Positions 18,721 through 28,603 of a stretch of 64,000 nt of DNA are shown in pieces. This DNA comes from Bacteroidales bacterium. GTDB taxonomy: Bacteria > Bacteroidota > Bacteroidia > Bacteroidales > F082. The stretch is from NCBI GenBank assembly GCA_028704385.1, contig JAQVLA010000003.1, positions 149,425 through 213,424 of the forward strand, in the 5' to 3' direction. The notes below the pieces were generated by a model, which was not told the origin of the DNA, did no database searches, and worked only from the letters and a program-made list of their open reading frames with translations. The translations under genes and the position numbers were made by a program. How positions within the stretch are numbered: position 1 is the stretch's first letter; each line of letters starts with the position of its first letter.

Positions 18721-20793
18721 TTATTTTTTCTTGTTTGCTTTTTCCTCGTCTTCGAGGTCTTTTTTCAAGCCGGCAAGCACGTCGAGGTCGCCTAAAGTGG
18801 TGCGTTCAAGATTTTCGTTGATAATCTTTACAGCACGTTTGGTTGACTTGGCTTCGTTGCCTTTGCTTTCATTTTCGGCATTACGCTGAACGAAAGCCTG
18901 ATCTTCGTGAATTCGGCTATGCGAAAGAATGATTTTCTTGTTCTCTTTGGAGAATTCGATCACCTTGAAGTCGATCGTTTCGTCAACCTTGGCATTGCTT
19001 CCGTCTTCTTTTTTAAGGTGACGGTTAGGAGCAAAACCTTCAACGCCATAAGGCAATGAAACGATCATTCCTTTGTCGTTGGCACTGATGATGGTACCCT
19101 GATGCACGCTGCCCACAGTGAAAATGCTTTCAAAAACATCCCATGGATTCTCTTCGAGCTGTTTGTGGCCAAGGCTCAAACGACGGTTTTCTTCATCAAC
19201 ATCAAGCACGATCACCTCAATGGTTTCACCTACTTTGGTAAACTCGGCAGGGTGTTTGATTTTCTTGCTCCAACTCAGGTCGCTGATATGGATCAATCCG
19301 TCAACACCTTCTTCCAGTTCAACAAAAATTCCAAAGTTGGTAAAGTTGCGAACGGTAGCAGTATGCTTTGAATTTGCCGGATAACGATCTTTGATATTTT
19401 CCCATGGATCAGGTATCAACTGCTTCATACCCAGCGACATTTTACGCTCTTCGCGGTCAAGTGTCAGGATAACAGCTTCAATTTCGTCACCAACTTTCAG
19501 GAAGTCCTGAGCGGTACGCAGGTGCTGCGACCACGACATTTCCGAAACGTGAATCAAACCTTCAACGCCAGGAGCAATTTCGATAAATGCACCGTAATCA
19601 GCAATCACAACCACTTTGCCAGCAACTTTGTCGCCGATCTTGAGGTTTTCGTCCAGGGCATCCCAGGGATGAGGTGTAAGCTGTTTCAGGCCGAGAGCGA
19701 TACGTTTTTTGTTATCATCAAAGTCGAGAATAACCACTTTGATTTTTTGGTCGAGTTCAACGATCTCTTCTGGATGATTGATACGTCCCCAGCTGAGGTC
19801 AGTGATATGGATCAGACCATCAACGCCGCCAAGGTCAATAAACACACCATAGGAAGTGATGTTTTTGACAGTACCTTCGAGTACCTGACCTTTTTCGAGC
19901 TTGCTGATGATCTCGGCTTTTTGCTGCTCAAGTTCGTCTTCGATAAGTGCTTTATGCGAAACTACCACGTTTTTATATTCCTGGTTGATTTTCACCACCT
20001 TGAATTCCATGGTTTTGTCCACATAGATATCATAATCACGGATCGGTTTCACATCAATTTGTGAACCCGGGAGGAAGGCCTCAATACCAAATACATCTAC
20101 GATCAGACCACCTTTGGTGCGGCTCTTCACATAACCGTTGATGATTTCTTCTTTCTCGAAAGCTTCGTTGATCCGATCCCATGAACGCAGGATACGTGCT
20201 TTTTTGTGCGACAGCATCAGCTGACCATTAACACCTTCCTGATTTTCAACATAAACCTCTACTTTATCTCCAACTTTGAGGTTGGGGTTGTAGCGAAATT
20301 CGTTAACGGCGATTACGCCATCAGATTTGAATCCGATATTTACCACAACCTCACGGCTGTTCTTGCTTACCACAACGCCGTCAATCACCTCATGATCGCC
20401 AATGGAACTGAGGGTTTTGTCGTACATTTGTTCGAGCTTTTCGCGATCGGATTTGGAGTAAACTTCCCGTTTTTTACCAATATTGTCCCAGTCAAAATCT
20501 TCTGGTACAGTTGGTTTTACTTTTTCTTTTTTGGCTGGTTTTTCTTCAGCCTTTTCGGCAACTGTTTCCGCTTCAGCAGGAGCTTCAACTTCTGTCTTAA
20601 CTTCAGTTTTTTCTTCAGCTTTGACTTCAGTTTCGACCTCGGGTTTTGCTTCAGTTTCAGTTGCTGGTTGAGCCTCAGCTTCAGAAGTTTCGGCTACGGG
20701 AGTTTCCTCCTTTTTGGTTTCGTCAGCGGCGGCAGGAGTTTGGGCTTGTTCCTGAGCGTTTTCTTCGTTGACGATTTTTTCGTTTTCAGTCAT
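18721..20793 (-). CDS. rpsA: 30S ribosomal protein S1 with acidic N-terminal extension
   Basis: 690 residues against about 560 in E. coli. Six S1 RNA-binding repeats run from about residue 130 to 640. Each has the GxVxxIxxYGxFV/I and GLIHxSDLSW-type signatures in repeats 3-5; repeats 1, 2 and 6 are more divergent. The first 95 residues are low-complexity, built of Glu, Ala, Thr, Lys and Val (for example ETEVKAEEKTEVKTEVEAP). The protein brings mRNA to the 30S subunit, and in a phylum with little Shine-Dalgarno use it may carry much of initiation. A roughly 120-nt leader with alternative hairpins precedes it, so autoregulation is plausible. Confidence 0.95.
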   Translation of the reverse strand: MTENEKIVNEENAQEQAQTPAAADETKKEETPVAETSEAEAQPATETEAKPEVETEVKAEEKTEVKTEVEAPAEAETVAEKAEEKPAKKEKVKPTVPEDFDWDNIGKKREVYSKSDREKLEQMYDKTLSSIGDHEVIDGVVVSKNSREVVVNIGFKSDGVIAVNEFRYNPNLKVGDKVEVYVENQEGVNGQLMLSHKKARILRSWDRINEAFEKEEIINGYVKSRTKGGLIVDVFGIEAFLPGSQIDVKPIRDYDIYVDKTMEFKVVKINQEYKNVVVSHKALIEDELEQQKAEIISKLEKGQVLEGTVKNITSYGVFIDLGGVDGLIHITDLSWGRINHPEEIVELDQKIKVVILDFDDNKKRIALGLKQLTPHPWDALDENLKIGDKVAGKVVVIADYGAFIEIAPGVEGLIHVSEMSWSQHLRTAQDFLKVGDEIEAVILTLDREERKMSLGMKQLIPDPWENIKDRYPANSKHTATVRNFTNFGIFVELEEGVDGLIHISDLSWSKKIKHPAEFTKVGETIEVIVLDVDEENRRLSLGHKQLEENPWDVFESIFTVGSVHQGTIISANDKGMIVSLPYGVEGFAPNRHLKKEDGSNAKVDETIDFKVIEFSKENKKIILSHSRIHEDQAFVQRNAENESKGNEAKSTKRAVKIINENLERTTLGDLDVLAGLKKDLEDEEKANKKK

Positions 20794-20865
20794 TTAAAAA
20801 CAATTTGTACCTGTTTTGCATTCCGGTTAAGCAAATCAGGGGGGTTAAACTTTTAAATTTTCTTT

Positions 20866-20909
20866 AAGGTCTTGAGGATGAAAACATCCTGTTTGTCCGG
20901 ATGTACCTT
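20866..20909 (-). promoter_or_regulatory. Structured 5' leader of rpsA with competing hairpins
   Basis: At the extreme 5' end of the predicted rpsA mRNA, the arms 20905-20909 and 20866-20870 close a structure. Inside it the strand 20885-20889 can pair either with 20876-20880 (5 bp, tetraloop) or with 20899-20904 (6 bp including 20884). The two inner hairpins exclude each other. This could be a site for S1 feedback, inferred from structure only. Confidence 0.35.
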
Positions 20910-20921
20910 AAAATGAGCCGG

Positions 20922-20929
20922 CAAAAGTA
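20922..20929 (-). promoter_or_regulatory. -7 promoter box for rpsA (TACTTTTG)
   Basis: Exact TAnnTTTG match on the minus strand. It implies a leader of about 120 nt before the rpsA start codon. Confidence 0.5.
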
Positions 20930-21041
20930 CAAAATATCCTGAAAATAAAAAAATTATGCATGAATTTTTTACTGGAAATGAGTTTTTTAAACTCATCGGG
21001 CAATTCGCAAAGCTAGCTCATTACTGTAAGCTGAAACATCT

Positions 21042-21049
21042 TAACTTTG
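21042..21049 (+). promoter_or_regulatory. -7 promoter box for ychF (TAACTTTG)
   Basis: Exact TAnnTTTG match 34 bases before the ychF start, divergent from the rpsA promoter. Confidence 0.5.
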
Positions 21050-21083
21050 CGTACTTAATTTTTCAAACTTAAAACAAACCCTC

Positions 21084-22181
21084 ATGTCTCTCAATTGTGG
21101 CATCATTGGCCTTACAAATACCGGAAAAACAACCATTTTCAACTGCATGTCGAACACCAAGGCAGAAGCTTCCAATTATGCCTTTAGTGCAACAAAATCA
21201 AATATTGGGATGGTTGAAGTGCCCGATCCGCGCCTGGATGCCATTGATGCGCTGATCCATTCGGCTAAGGTGGTTCCGGCAACAGTAGAAATTGTAGATC
21301 TTCCAGGTCTTGCCAAAGGTGCAAGTCAGGGCGAGGGTGTGGGTAATAAGTTTTTGGCTGATATTCAGCAAATGGATGCGCTGATTCATGTGTTGCGCTG
21401 CTTCGAAGACGACAACCTGGCTCATGTGGAAGGCTCTATTGATCCTGTGCGCGATAAAGATATTGTAGATTTCGAGCTGCAGGTGCGTGATCTGGAATTG
21501 GTTTCCAGAAAAATTCAACGGACCGAAAAGCTGATTAAAGCGGGCGACAAAGATGCCAAAAGAGCTATGGAGGTCTTGCTAAAATACAAAGAACACTTCG
21601 AGAATTTTGGTAATGCCCGCGATATCGATCTGAGTGATGAAGACAAAAAATATGTACACGAATTGCAACTGCTCACCGCCAAACCTGTGATTTACGTTTG
21701 CAATGTGGATGATAAATCTGCTGTTACTGGTAATGCTTATACCAAAGCCGTAGAAGAGTTACTGAAAAATGAAAATACGGAAGTGTTGATCATCGCAGGC
21801 GAACTGGAAGCAGAAATTGCAGAGCTGGAAGATCCCGACGATCGTGCGGTGTTTCTATCCGATGCCGGCCTGAATGAACCCGGCGTAAACAAATTGATTC
21901 GTGCAGCCTATAAAACACTTAATCTGCAAGCATTTTTTACTGCGGGACCAAAAGAAGTAAAAGCCTGGACCATTCGCAAAGGCATGACGGCTCCACAGGC
22001 TTCGGGCGTGATACATTCTGATTTGGAGCGCGGTTTTATCCGTGCCGAAGTGATGAAGTATGACGACTTCATTCAATACAAATCAGAACAAGGCGTAAAG
22101 GATGCCGGAAAATTTAAGGTTGAAGGCAAAAATTATGTCGTGGAAGATGGCGACATTTTGCACATCCGATTTAATGTGTAA
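21084..22181 (+). CDS. ychF: Redox-regulated ATPase/GTPase YchF (Obg family)
   Basis: 365 residues, the standard length. The P-loop GLTNTGKTT (9-17), DLPGLAKGAS switch and a G4-region segment (CNVDD) are visible, followed by the helical insertion and a C-terminal TGS domain (about 280-365, with TFFTAGPKEVKAW-like and GDILHIRF ends). YchF/OLA1 proteins hydrolyse ATP, bind ribosomes and are linked to translation control and oxidative stress. It faces away from rpsA and converges on clpB with a 302-base gap. Confidence 0.95.
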   Translation: MSLNCGIIGLTNTGKTTIFNCMSNTKAEASNYAFSATKSNIGMVEVPDPRLDAIDALIHSAKVVPATVEIVDLPGLAKGASQGEGVGNKFLADIQQMDALIHVLRCFEDDNLAHVEGSIDPVRDKDIVDFELQVRDLELVSRKIQRTEKLIKAGDKDAKRAMEVLLKYKEHFENFGNARDIDLSDEDKKYVHELQLLTAKPVIYVCNVDDKSAVTGNAYTKAVEELLKNENTEVLIIAGELEAEIAELEDPDDRAVFLSDAGLNEPGVNKLIRAAYKTLNLQAFFTAGPKEVKAWTIRKGMTAPQASGVIHSDLERGFIRAEVMKYDDFIQYKSEQGVKDAGKFKVEGKNYVVEDGDILHIRFNV

Positions 22182-22483
22182 ACTCAACCATTAATAATTG
22201 GATTATAAAAAATAACTTTAGCAGCTCATTAACTTTTTGGTTTTAAGATACGTTCACTGATTCACAAAGGAATTGGTTTATTTGTTTCGAATCAGGATGA
22301 AAGTTTTTGATTTGCGTAATTTCTTTTGTTTTTTACTTGCAAACGATCACAATTTCCGTCATAAAAATTCAAAGTATTTCACCAAAAATGAACACGTCAA
22401 TAAAAAAACGTAAACCAGCTTTAATCATAGATATTGGAATAAAGCACAATTTACGTCTTTTGATGACAATCTATTCTGAGATT
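22182..22483. other. 302-base gap between convergent ychF and clpB
   Basis: AT-rich sequence with no reading frame I would call, no clear hairpin-T terminator for either gene, and no RNA gene I can recognise. Confidence 0.5.
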
Positions 22484-25090
22484 TTATGAATTGCTAAACA
22501 TCAACTTGCCATCCGTATAATCCACCAGAATCATCATGGATTTATCCACAACATCCGACAGGATCAATTTTGAAAGCTCATTCAGCAATTCACGTTGCAA
22601 AACGCGTTTTACAGGTCGGGCACCATATTGAGGATCAAAACCTGCTTCGGCCAGGTGATCCAAGGCAGCACTTGAAATCTCAATCCGAATACCATTTTTC
22701 AGTAACATTTTCCTTACTTGTTCAAATTGCAACTGCACCACTTCTTTGATTTCAGATTTGGTTAGTGGCTTGAACATGATAATGTCGTCAATACGATTCA
22801 AAAACTCAGGCCGGAGCTGCTGTTTGAGCAACTGAAAAACTTCCAAACGCGTGCGTTCAAAATCTGTTTCAGAAACTTCCTGCGAATTTTCATTTCCAAG
22901 GTTTTGCTGGATAATATGCGACCCAATATTGGAAGTCATGATGATGATCGTATTTCTGAAATCTGCTGTGCGGCCTTTGTTATCTGTTAATCTGCCATCA
23001 TCAAGCACCTGTAGCAAAATATTAAACACATCGGGATGGGCTTTTTCTATCTCATCAAGCAGCACAACGGAATAAGGCTTGCGCCTGACAGCTTCTGTAA
23101 GTTGTCCGCTTTCGTCATAACCCACATAACCTGGAGGGGCACCGATCAATCGCGAAACAGCATGTCGTTCCTGATATTCTGACATGTCGATACGCACCAT
23201 AGCCTGCTCATTGTCAAATAAAAATTCAGCCAGTGCGCGCGCCAACTCTGTTTTTCCAACGCCGGTTGTTCCCAAAAAAACAAAAGAACCGATCGGACGT
23301 TTGGCATCCTGCAAACCCGCTCTGCTACGGCGAATCGCATCTGCCACAGCAACAATGGCTTCATCCTGACCAACCACCCGCTGATGCAATTCATCTTCGA
23401 GTTTCAGGAGCTTTTCGCGCTCACTCTGCATCATTTTACTCACAGGAATGCCCGTCCAGCGCGAAACGATTTCAGCAATGTCTTCGGCCGTAACCTCCTC
23501 ATTGATCAAAGGATTTTCACCCTGCACCTTTATCAATTCGGCCTTGGCTTTTTCGATGGTTTTTTCAGCCTCACCAATCCTGCCGTATCGCAGTTCGGCC
23601 ACACGACCAAAATCACCATCGCGCTCGGCTTGTTCGGCCTCCAGCTTAAACTGTTCGATGTTTTTCTTTTCCTGTTGTATCCTTTCGACCATCGTTTTTT
23701 CAGCTTCCCAACGGGCACGAATCTGGTTGCGTTCGTCCGAGAGCTCGGCAATCGTTTTTGAAATGATATCCAGTTTGGGTTGGTCTTTTTCGCGACGGAT
23801 GGCTTCGCGTTCAATTTCCAATTGTCTGATCCTGCGCTCAATTGTTTCCAAATCCTCAGGTAATGAATTGATTTGCAGCCTCAAACGAGATGCAGCCTCA
23901 TCAATCAGGTCGATTGCTTTATCCGGTAAAAAACGATCGCTAATATAGCGTTGTGAGAGCTCAACTGAAGCAAGTACGGCTTCATCCAAAATGCGCACCT
24001 TGTGATGGCTTTCGTAGCGTTCTTTGAGGCCCCGAAGGATAGAAACTGCATCTTCTGTATCGGGCTCGTTCACCATTACTAATTGAAAACGACGCTCAAG
24101 GGCTTTGTCTTTCTCAAAATATTTTTGATATTCCTTGAGTGTTGTGGCACCAATCGCACGCAGCTCACCTCTTGCCAGCGCTGGCTTCAGGATATTGGCA
24201 GCATCCATGGCTCCTTCGCCCTTGCCGGCTCCGATCAGGGTGTGAATCTCATCAATAAACAGAACCACTTCTCCTTCTGATCCAATCACCTCCCGTACAA
24301 CACTTTTCAGGCGTTCCTCAAATTCGCCTTTGTACATGGCACCGGCAACCAAAGATCCCATATCAAGCGAGTAAATCTGTTTGCTTTTCAGGTTTTCGGG
24401 CACATCGCCATTGATAATGCGATGGGCCAAACCTTCGGCAATAGCTGTTTTTCCAACCCCAGGCTCTCCTATCAAAATTGGGTTGTTTTTGGTTCGGCGC
24501 GAGAGTATCTGCAATACCCTTCGGATTTCATCATCGCGGCCAATCACGGGATCCAATTTTCCTTCGGCAGCCAATTGATTCAAATTGCGGGCATAACGAT
24601 TCAGCGCATCATAGTTTTGCTCGGCATTCTGGCTGTCAACTTTTTTGCCCTGACGCATTTGTTTGATGGCCTCAATCAGCTCATTGCGTTTTATTTGGCT
24701 GTCTTTCAACAGCGTTGCGGCAGTGCTTTTGGTGTCGAAAATTGCCAACAATAAATGATCAAGCGAAACAAAATCGTCTTGAAAGAGCTTGGCATTTTCC
24801 TGTGCTTTTTGAAGAGCTTTAGTGGTTTCCTGTGCATAAAATTGTTCGTCTTCATTTTGCACCTGAGGTAAACTATCAATGGTACGATTGAGCACGTTTT
24901 TAAAATTGTTGGCATCAACCTGCAATTTTTTGAGCAGATTTGGAATCAGGTGTTCGTCCTCCTCAATAATTGCTGCAAGCAGATGCACATTTTCGACTGA
25001 TTGCTGGTGATGCGCAGCGGCAATTAGCTTAGCCCGTGCAATAGCTTGCTGTGCTTTTATGGTAAACTGATTTATGTTCATGACATTCAT
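22484..25090 (-). CDS. clpB: ATP-dependent disaggregase ClpB
   Basis: 868 residues, full length. The order is: N-terminal Clp repeat domain (1-145); first AAA+ module with Walker [14 protein letters not shown] near residue 205 and Walker [11 protein letters not shown]; the coiled-coil M domain (about 400-530, rich in Glu/Arg/Lys) that marks ClpB rather than ClpC/ClpA; the second AAA+ module with [16 protein letters not shown]; and a C-terminal D2 small domain. With DnaK it pulls proteins out of aggregates. Two ATGs (25090 and 25081) are possible; family members usually start at MNINQFT, the second. No heat-shock operator could be recognised upstream. Confidence 0.96.
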   Translation of the reverse strand: MNVMNINQFTIKAQQAIARAKLIAAAHHQQSVENVHLLAAIIEEDEHLIPNLLKKLQVDANNFKNVLNRTIDSLPQVQNEDEQFYAQETTKALQKAQENAKLFQDDFVSLDHLLLAIFDTKSTAATLLKDSQIKRNELIEAIKQMRQGKKVDSQNAEQNYDALNRYARNLNQLAAEGKLDPVIGRDDEIRRVLQILSRRTKNNPILIGEPGVGKTAIAEGLAHRIINGDVPENLKSKQIYSLDMGSLVAGAMYKGEFEERLKSVVREVIGSEGEVVLFIDEIHTLIGAGKGEGAMDAANILKPALARGELRAIGATTLKEYQKYFEKDKALERRFQLVMVNEPDTEDAVSILRGLKERYESHHKVRILDEAVLASVELSQRYISDRFLPDKAIDLIDEAASRLRLQINSLPEDLETIERRIRQLEIEREAIRREKDQPKLDIISKTIAELSDERNQIRARWEAEKTMVERIQQEKKNIEQFKLEAEQAERDGDFGRVAELRYGRIGEAEKTIEKAKAELIKVQGENPLINEEVTAEDIAEIVSRWTGIPVSKMMQSEREKLLKLEDELHQRVVGQDEAIVAVADAIRRSRAGLQDAKRPIGSFVFLGTTGVGKTELARALAEFLFDNEQAMVRIDMSEYQERHAVSRLIGAPPGYVGYDESGQLTEAVRRKPYSVVLLDEIEKAHPDVFNILLQVLDDGRLTDNKGRTADFRNTIIIMTSNIGSHIIQQNLGNENSQEVSETDFERTRLEVFQLLKQQLRPEFLNRIDDIIMFKPLTKSEIKEVVQLQFEQVRKMLLKNGIRIEISSAALDHLAEAGFDPQYGARPVKRVLQRELLNELSKLILSDVVDKSMMILVDYTDGKLMFSNS

Positions 25091-25325
25091 TTTCTTTAAG
25101 TTATATCAAAATCTTTACCATTATCAAATCATTCCCAAATTCGGAAAATATGTCGGTATCCGGAATTTTTTGCTGGCAATTTGGCAACAGATCTAGCCTT
25201 GATTCGACTTTCTGATCAACTTTAATTTAGTCAGAAGTCAGATTTATACTACTTTTACGTCCGAAAACGAATATTTTTGTCACAAAACATTAACTATAAT
25301 TGCTTTATATTCAATTATTTAATTT

Positions 25326-26402
25326 ATGTCATCAATCAGAACTATCATAAGCGGAACCGGAAGCTACATCCCGAAGAACATCATAAAAAACAGTGATTTT
25401 TTAAAACAGGTTTTCTTCGAAAAGGATCAAACAGAAATTGAGAGTCCGGGTGAAGAAGTTGTGAGAAAATTCAAAGATATTACCGGTATCAGTGAGCGCA
25501 GGTGGGCCAGTGATAACGAAAACAATTCTGATATTGCTGCCATAGCAGCCGAACGTGCCATTCAGGATGCAGGAATCGATCGGGAAACAATTGATCAAAT
25601 TATCGTAGCTCATAATTATGGTGATGTTCTGAAGGGGAGTATTCAATCCGATACCGTTCCAAGTATTGGTTCTCGCGTAAAACACAAACTGGGAATCAAA
25701 AACACCCAATGTATACCCTACGATATACTTTTTGGTTGCCCGGGTTGGATACAGGGGATGATTCAGGCAGATGCCTTTATTAAATCAGGGCTGGCAAAAC
25801 GTTGTCTGGTGATTGGATCTGAAACACTTTCGAGAATTGTAGATGTTTACGATCGCGATACCATGATTTTTTCTGATGGTGCCGGCGCCACAATTGTTGA
25901 GGCTGATACAAAAAATGACGGTTCCGGAATCATTTCAACGGCTAATATGTCTCACACCGAAGAAGAAGTGGATTACCTGTATTTCGGTAGAACTAATGCC
26001 CCTGAAAGTGATTCTGAAATTAAGTATATCAAAATGCTCGGACGGAAAATTTACGAGTATTCACTTAACTACGTTCCTGAAGCAATGAAAATTGCACTGG
26101 ACAAGTCGGGCATTCCCATTGAATCAGTGAAGAAAATCCTGATCCATCAGGCCAACGAAAAAATGGATGCAGCAATCGTACAGCGTTTTTACCGGAAATT
26201 TAACATTAAAATTGATGTGGAAGCCGTGATGCCGATGAGCATTCGCGAACTGGGAAATAGTTCAGTAGCCACAGTTCCAACGCTTTACGACATGGTTCTA
26301 AAAGGCCAGATACCAGATCATCACATCGAAAAAGGTGACATTTTACTTTTTGCTTCGGTGGGTGCAGGGATGAATATCAATGCTTTTGTTTATCAACAAT
26401 AA
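25326..26402 (+). CDS. 3-oxoacyl-ACP synthase III (FabH/KAS III) family protein
   Basis: 358 residues with the thiolase fold and the full KAS III catalytic triad: Cys138 in FGCPG, His274 in LIHQAN and Asn311 in GNSSVAT. The family condenses an acyl-CoA with malonyl-ACP to start fatty-acid or related chains. It is about 35 residues longer than housekeeping FabH, with an extended N-terminal segment (25-45). It does not sit with plsX, rpmF or fabD, so it may be one of the paralogues common in this phylum rather than the primary FabH. It is followed after 46 bases by a CoA-binding-domain protein on the same strand. Confidence 0.85.
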   Translation: MSSIRTIISGTGSYIPKNIIKNSDFLKQVFFEKDQTEIESPGEEVVRKFKDITGISERRWASDNENNSDIAAIAAERAIQDAGIDRETIDQIIVAHNYGDVLKGSIQSDTVPSIGSRVKHKLGIKNTQCIPYDILFGCPGWIQGMIQADAFIKSGLAKRCLVIGSETLSRIVDVYDRDTMIFSDGAGATIVEADTKNDGSGIISTANMSHTEEEVDYLYFGRTNAPESDSEIKYIKMLGRKIYEYSLNYVPEAMKIALDKSGIPIESVKKILIHQANEKMDAAIVQRFYRKFNIKIDVEAVMPMSIRELGNSSVATVPTLYDMVLKGQIPDHHIEKGDILLFASVGAGMNINAFVYQQ

Positions 26403-26448
26403 ATCTCAAAAAAAAGCATTAATAAGTAGTGATCAATTCCATTGATAA

Positions 26449-26820
26449 ATGACAAACGCTACTTCGAAAACCCTTGTTGTTGGTGCTTCTGAAAATCCTG
26501 CCCGTTTTGCCCATCGGGCTGTAAAAATGCTTAGATCATATCATCATGAGGTGCTGGCATATGGCTTAAGGCAGGGAAAAATTGCGGATGTAGAAATACA
26601 AACGATCTGGCCCGAAAAAGAGTCCATTGACACCATAACCTTATATATTGGTCCGCAACGTCAACCGGATTTTTACAATAAAATACTGGATATCAAACCC
26701 AAAAGAATCATCTTTAATCCCGGAACAGAAAATCCCGAACTTATCGGGCTGGCTCAGGACGCAGGAATAGAAACCGTTTTGGATTGCACCCTTATGATGT
26801 TAGAAACCGACACATTTTAA
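26449..26820 (+). CDS. CoA-binding domain protein (CoA_binding_2, YccU-like)
   Basis: 123 residues forming a single Rossmann-type domain: TLVVGASENPARFAHRAVKML at the start (glycine-poor nucleotide loop; longer motif at residues 8-28), the ILDIKPKRIIFNPGTEN segment, and a C-terminal strand with DCTLMML. Proteins of this small family resemble the CoA-binding domain of succinyl-CoA synthetase. They bind CoA in structures, but a reaction is not established. The position right after a KAS III-type gene suggests, but does not prove, a CoA-related role. Confidence 0.75.
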   Translation: MTNATSKTLVVGASENPARFAHRAVKMLRSYHHEVLAYGLRQGKIADVEIQTIWPEKESIDTITLYIGPQRQPDFYNKILDIKPKRIIFNPGTENPELIGLAQDAGIETVLDCTLMMLETDTF

Positions 26821-26843
26821 GCATAAAGCTGTATCAATTTTAT

Positions 26844-26851
26844 TAATTTTG
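26844..26851 (+). promoter_or_regulatory. -7 promoter box for the gliding-motility-type gene (TAATTTTG)
   Basis: Exact TAnnTTTG match. Transcription would begin near 26857, almost on the ATG at 26859, which favours translation from the in-frame ATG at 26880. Confidence 0.45.
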
Positions 26852-26879
26852 CGCTTCTATGATGTTCAATACTAAATCC

Positions 26880-28067
26880 ATGATAAAATCATTCCGAAAA
26901 GGAAGGCCGGATTTTGCCCTGCTTGTTTTTTTAATCAGCTTTTTACCGGGGCTCTATTTTTCAGCCAGTGCGCAGGTTGACTGTCAGATCAGTGCTGATG
27001 CGCCCATGCCTTTGTGCTACGGCCAGCTTGTGAAGCTGGAAGTAACAGAACAGGAAAATGTAATTTACGCCTGGTCAACCGGTGATACAACCTCCAGTAT
27101 TGAATTTTTTGTCACAGAAACTACTGATTATCAAATCACAGTAACAGATACCATCACAGGAGAAATTTGTGAGAGTGCTCCTTTTACCCTCGAAGTGCGA
27201 CCAAAATTTGATATTGCGATAGAACAGATGCAACTCACCTGTACCAATGGCGACAACGACAACGGCAACACAGCCATGATCAATGCTGCTGCCTCAGGCG
27301 AATCAAGCACTTATGAATATCGCTGGCAGGTGCCACCAATTCAGATCGCTCCCGGAAATCCGGCTATGGCCATCGGGCTGAAAGCACATCAGTGGTATTT
27401 TATCAATATTGAAGACGAATTTGGCTGCATACAAACAGATTCCATTTATACCAAAGCCTACACTAATCCACTTGTCGAAATTGAAGCTGATCCCGATACC
27501 GCCTACATTCAGAATCCCTATATTGATTTTTCTTTTACCAATCTTTCGGCCGACAGCATTGAAATCACGAATCACTTTTGGCTGTTTGGTGACGAAAGCC
27601 CCAGCTCCGAACTGCTCACTCCTCAGCACCTCTACACCGAAGAAGGTGACTACAATGTAATCCTCACAGTAGTGAATCCACAAGGTTGCGACACAATTTT
27701 TTTGAAAACCGTAAAGGTGTTGCCGATCAAACTTAAAATTCCAAATGTTATCACACCCAATGGGGACAATATTAACGACTTTTTTGTGATCACCGAAGCA
27801 CCTGCCAACGAAGCTGAAGACGGAAACAGCACTTTGAAATCGTTGGCGAACGAACAGTTCAGACCACTTAATGATTATTATAGAAGCACTACACTGGTTA
27901 TTTTCAACCGACACGGACGAAAAGTTTATGAATCGGTAAATTATCAAAACGATTGGGATGGTGGTGGCCTGAAAGATGGCACCTATTTTTATGTGTTGAA
28001 ATGCGAAGGCTTTAAGAGCAATGAGGTTTACAAGGGTTCGATTACGATCATCGGGAGTGCAAACTAA
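26880..28067 (+). CDS. PKD-domain protein with gliding-motility-type (T9SS type B) C-terminal domain
   Basis: I start at the ATG at 26880, since the -7 box at 26844-26851 would leave the ATG at 26859 with almost no leader. The N-terminus is a long signal peptide (cleavage after SASAQ). Next comes an Ig-like region with the recurring YAWSTGDTTSSIEFFVTETT-type motif (residues about 50-100 of the protein), then a PKD domain (FWLFGDESPSS, YTEEGDYNVILTV). The closing 100 residues (IPNVITPNGDNINDFF, FNRHGRKVYES, WDGGGLKDGTYFY) are the CHU_C/gliding-motility-associated domain that directs T9SS export and outer-membrane attachment. Only one such domain is present, so it is a small surface protein. 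Ligand unknown. Confidence 0.85.
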   Translation: MIKSFRKGRPDFALLVFLISFLPGLYFSASAQVDCQISADAPMPLCYGQLVKLEVTEQENVIYAWSTGDTTSSIEFFVTETTDYQITVTDTITGEICESAPFTLEVRPKFDIAIEQMQLTCTNGDNDNGNTAMINAAASGESSTYEYRWQVPPIQIAPGNPAMAIGLKAHQWYFINIEDEFGCIQTDSIYTKAYTNPLVEIEADPDTAYIQNPYIDFSFTNLSADSIEITNHFWLFGDESPSSELLTPQHLYTEEGDYNVILTVVNPQGCDTIFLKTVKVLPIKLKIPNVITPNGDNINDFFVITEAPANEAEDGNSTLKSLANEQFRPLNDYYRSTTLVIFNRHGRKVYESVNYQNDWDGGGLKDGTYFYVLKCEGFKSNEVYKGSITIIGSAN

Positions 28068-28097
28068 TCCATGTTAGTTTAAATCGCAGATTAATAT

Positions 28098-28105
28098 TAC
28101 TTTTG
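28098..28105 (+). promoter_or_regulatory. -7 promoter box for the DUF1573-yajC-ybbR-coaE operon (TACTTTTG)
   Basis: Exact TAnnTTTG match 33 bases before the first gene of the run. Confidence 0.5.
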
Positions 28106-28137
28106 CATCTACAAATTGAGTAAAATTCCTTATTGTT

Positions 28138-28593
28138 ATGAAATTTAGGTTGATTGCCCTGCTGATGTGGATATTGATTGGTTTTGGATGTAACAATTCC
28201 GATCAAAAAGTGGATGGTGAGCTTGTCAGAAATCCAAAAACAGCTTCAGCTAAAGACAAATCAACGCCCATGCCTGCCATTAGTTTTGACAGGATCGAAC
28301 ATGACTTTGGCAAACTGATTCAGGGCGAGAAAGTTAGCTACATCTTTAAATTCAAAAATACCGGCAATGCACCGCTGCTCATAAGCAAAGTGAGTGCAAG
28401 CTGCGGCTGCACAGCGAGCAAATATCCCAAAGAACCTGTTGCGCCAGGCGAAGAAGCCAAACTCGAAGTAACCTTCGACAGCAGTGGTCAACGCGGCATT
28501 CAAAACAAAACCATAACAGTGCTTACCAATACCCAACCACAATCTACAACGCTGCGACTTAAAGCGCAGGTTGCAACACCCGATTCTTATTAA
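28138..28593 (+). CDS. DUF1573 lipoprotein
   Basis: 151 residues. A lipobox (LIGFGC, Cys18) is followed by a short linker and one DUF1573 domain: FDRIEHDFGKLIQGEKVSY, FKNTGNAPLLISKVSASCGCTA, then VTFDSSGQRG. This is an Ig-like ASPM/SPD-2/Hydin-type fold common in Bacteroidota, usually in envelope proteins. It leads a four-gene run (DUF1573, yajC, ybbR-like, coaE) with gaps of 10, 44 and 4 bases. I recall the same order in other members of the phylum, but its significance is not known. Confidence 0.85.
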   Translation: MKFRLIALLMWILIGFGCNNSDQKVDGELVRNPKTASAKDKSTPMPAISFDRIEHDFGKLIQGEKVSYIFKFKNTGNAPLLISKVSASCGCTASKYPKEPVAPGEEAKLEVTFDSSGQRGIQNKTITVLTNTQPQSTTLRLKAQVATPDSY

Positions 28594-28603
28594 ATTAAAT
28601 CAC

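Noticed and set aside
20206..20856. Long plus-strand frame antisense to rpsA, rich in Phe and Ser
   Set aside because: It is the complement of the Glu/Lys/Ala-rich S1 coding sequence; the skewed composition alone keeps it open.
22307..22489. A 60-codon plus-strand frame after ychF
   Set aside because: Low-complexity, Ile/Lys-rich translation, overlaps the clpB stop and has no promoter or domain; probably chance.
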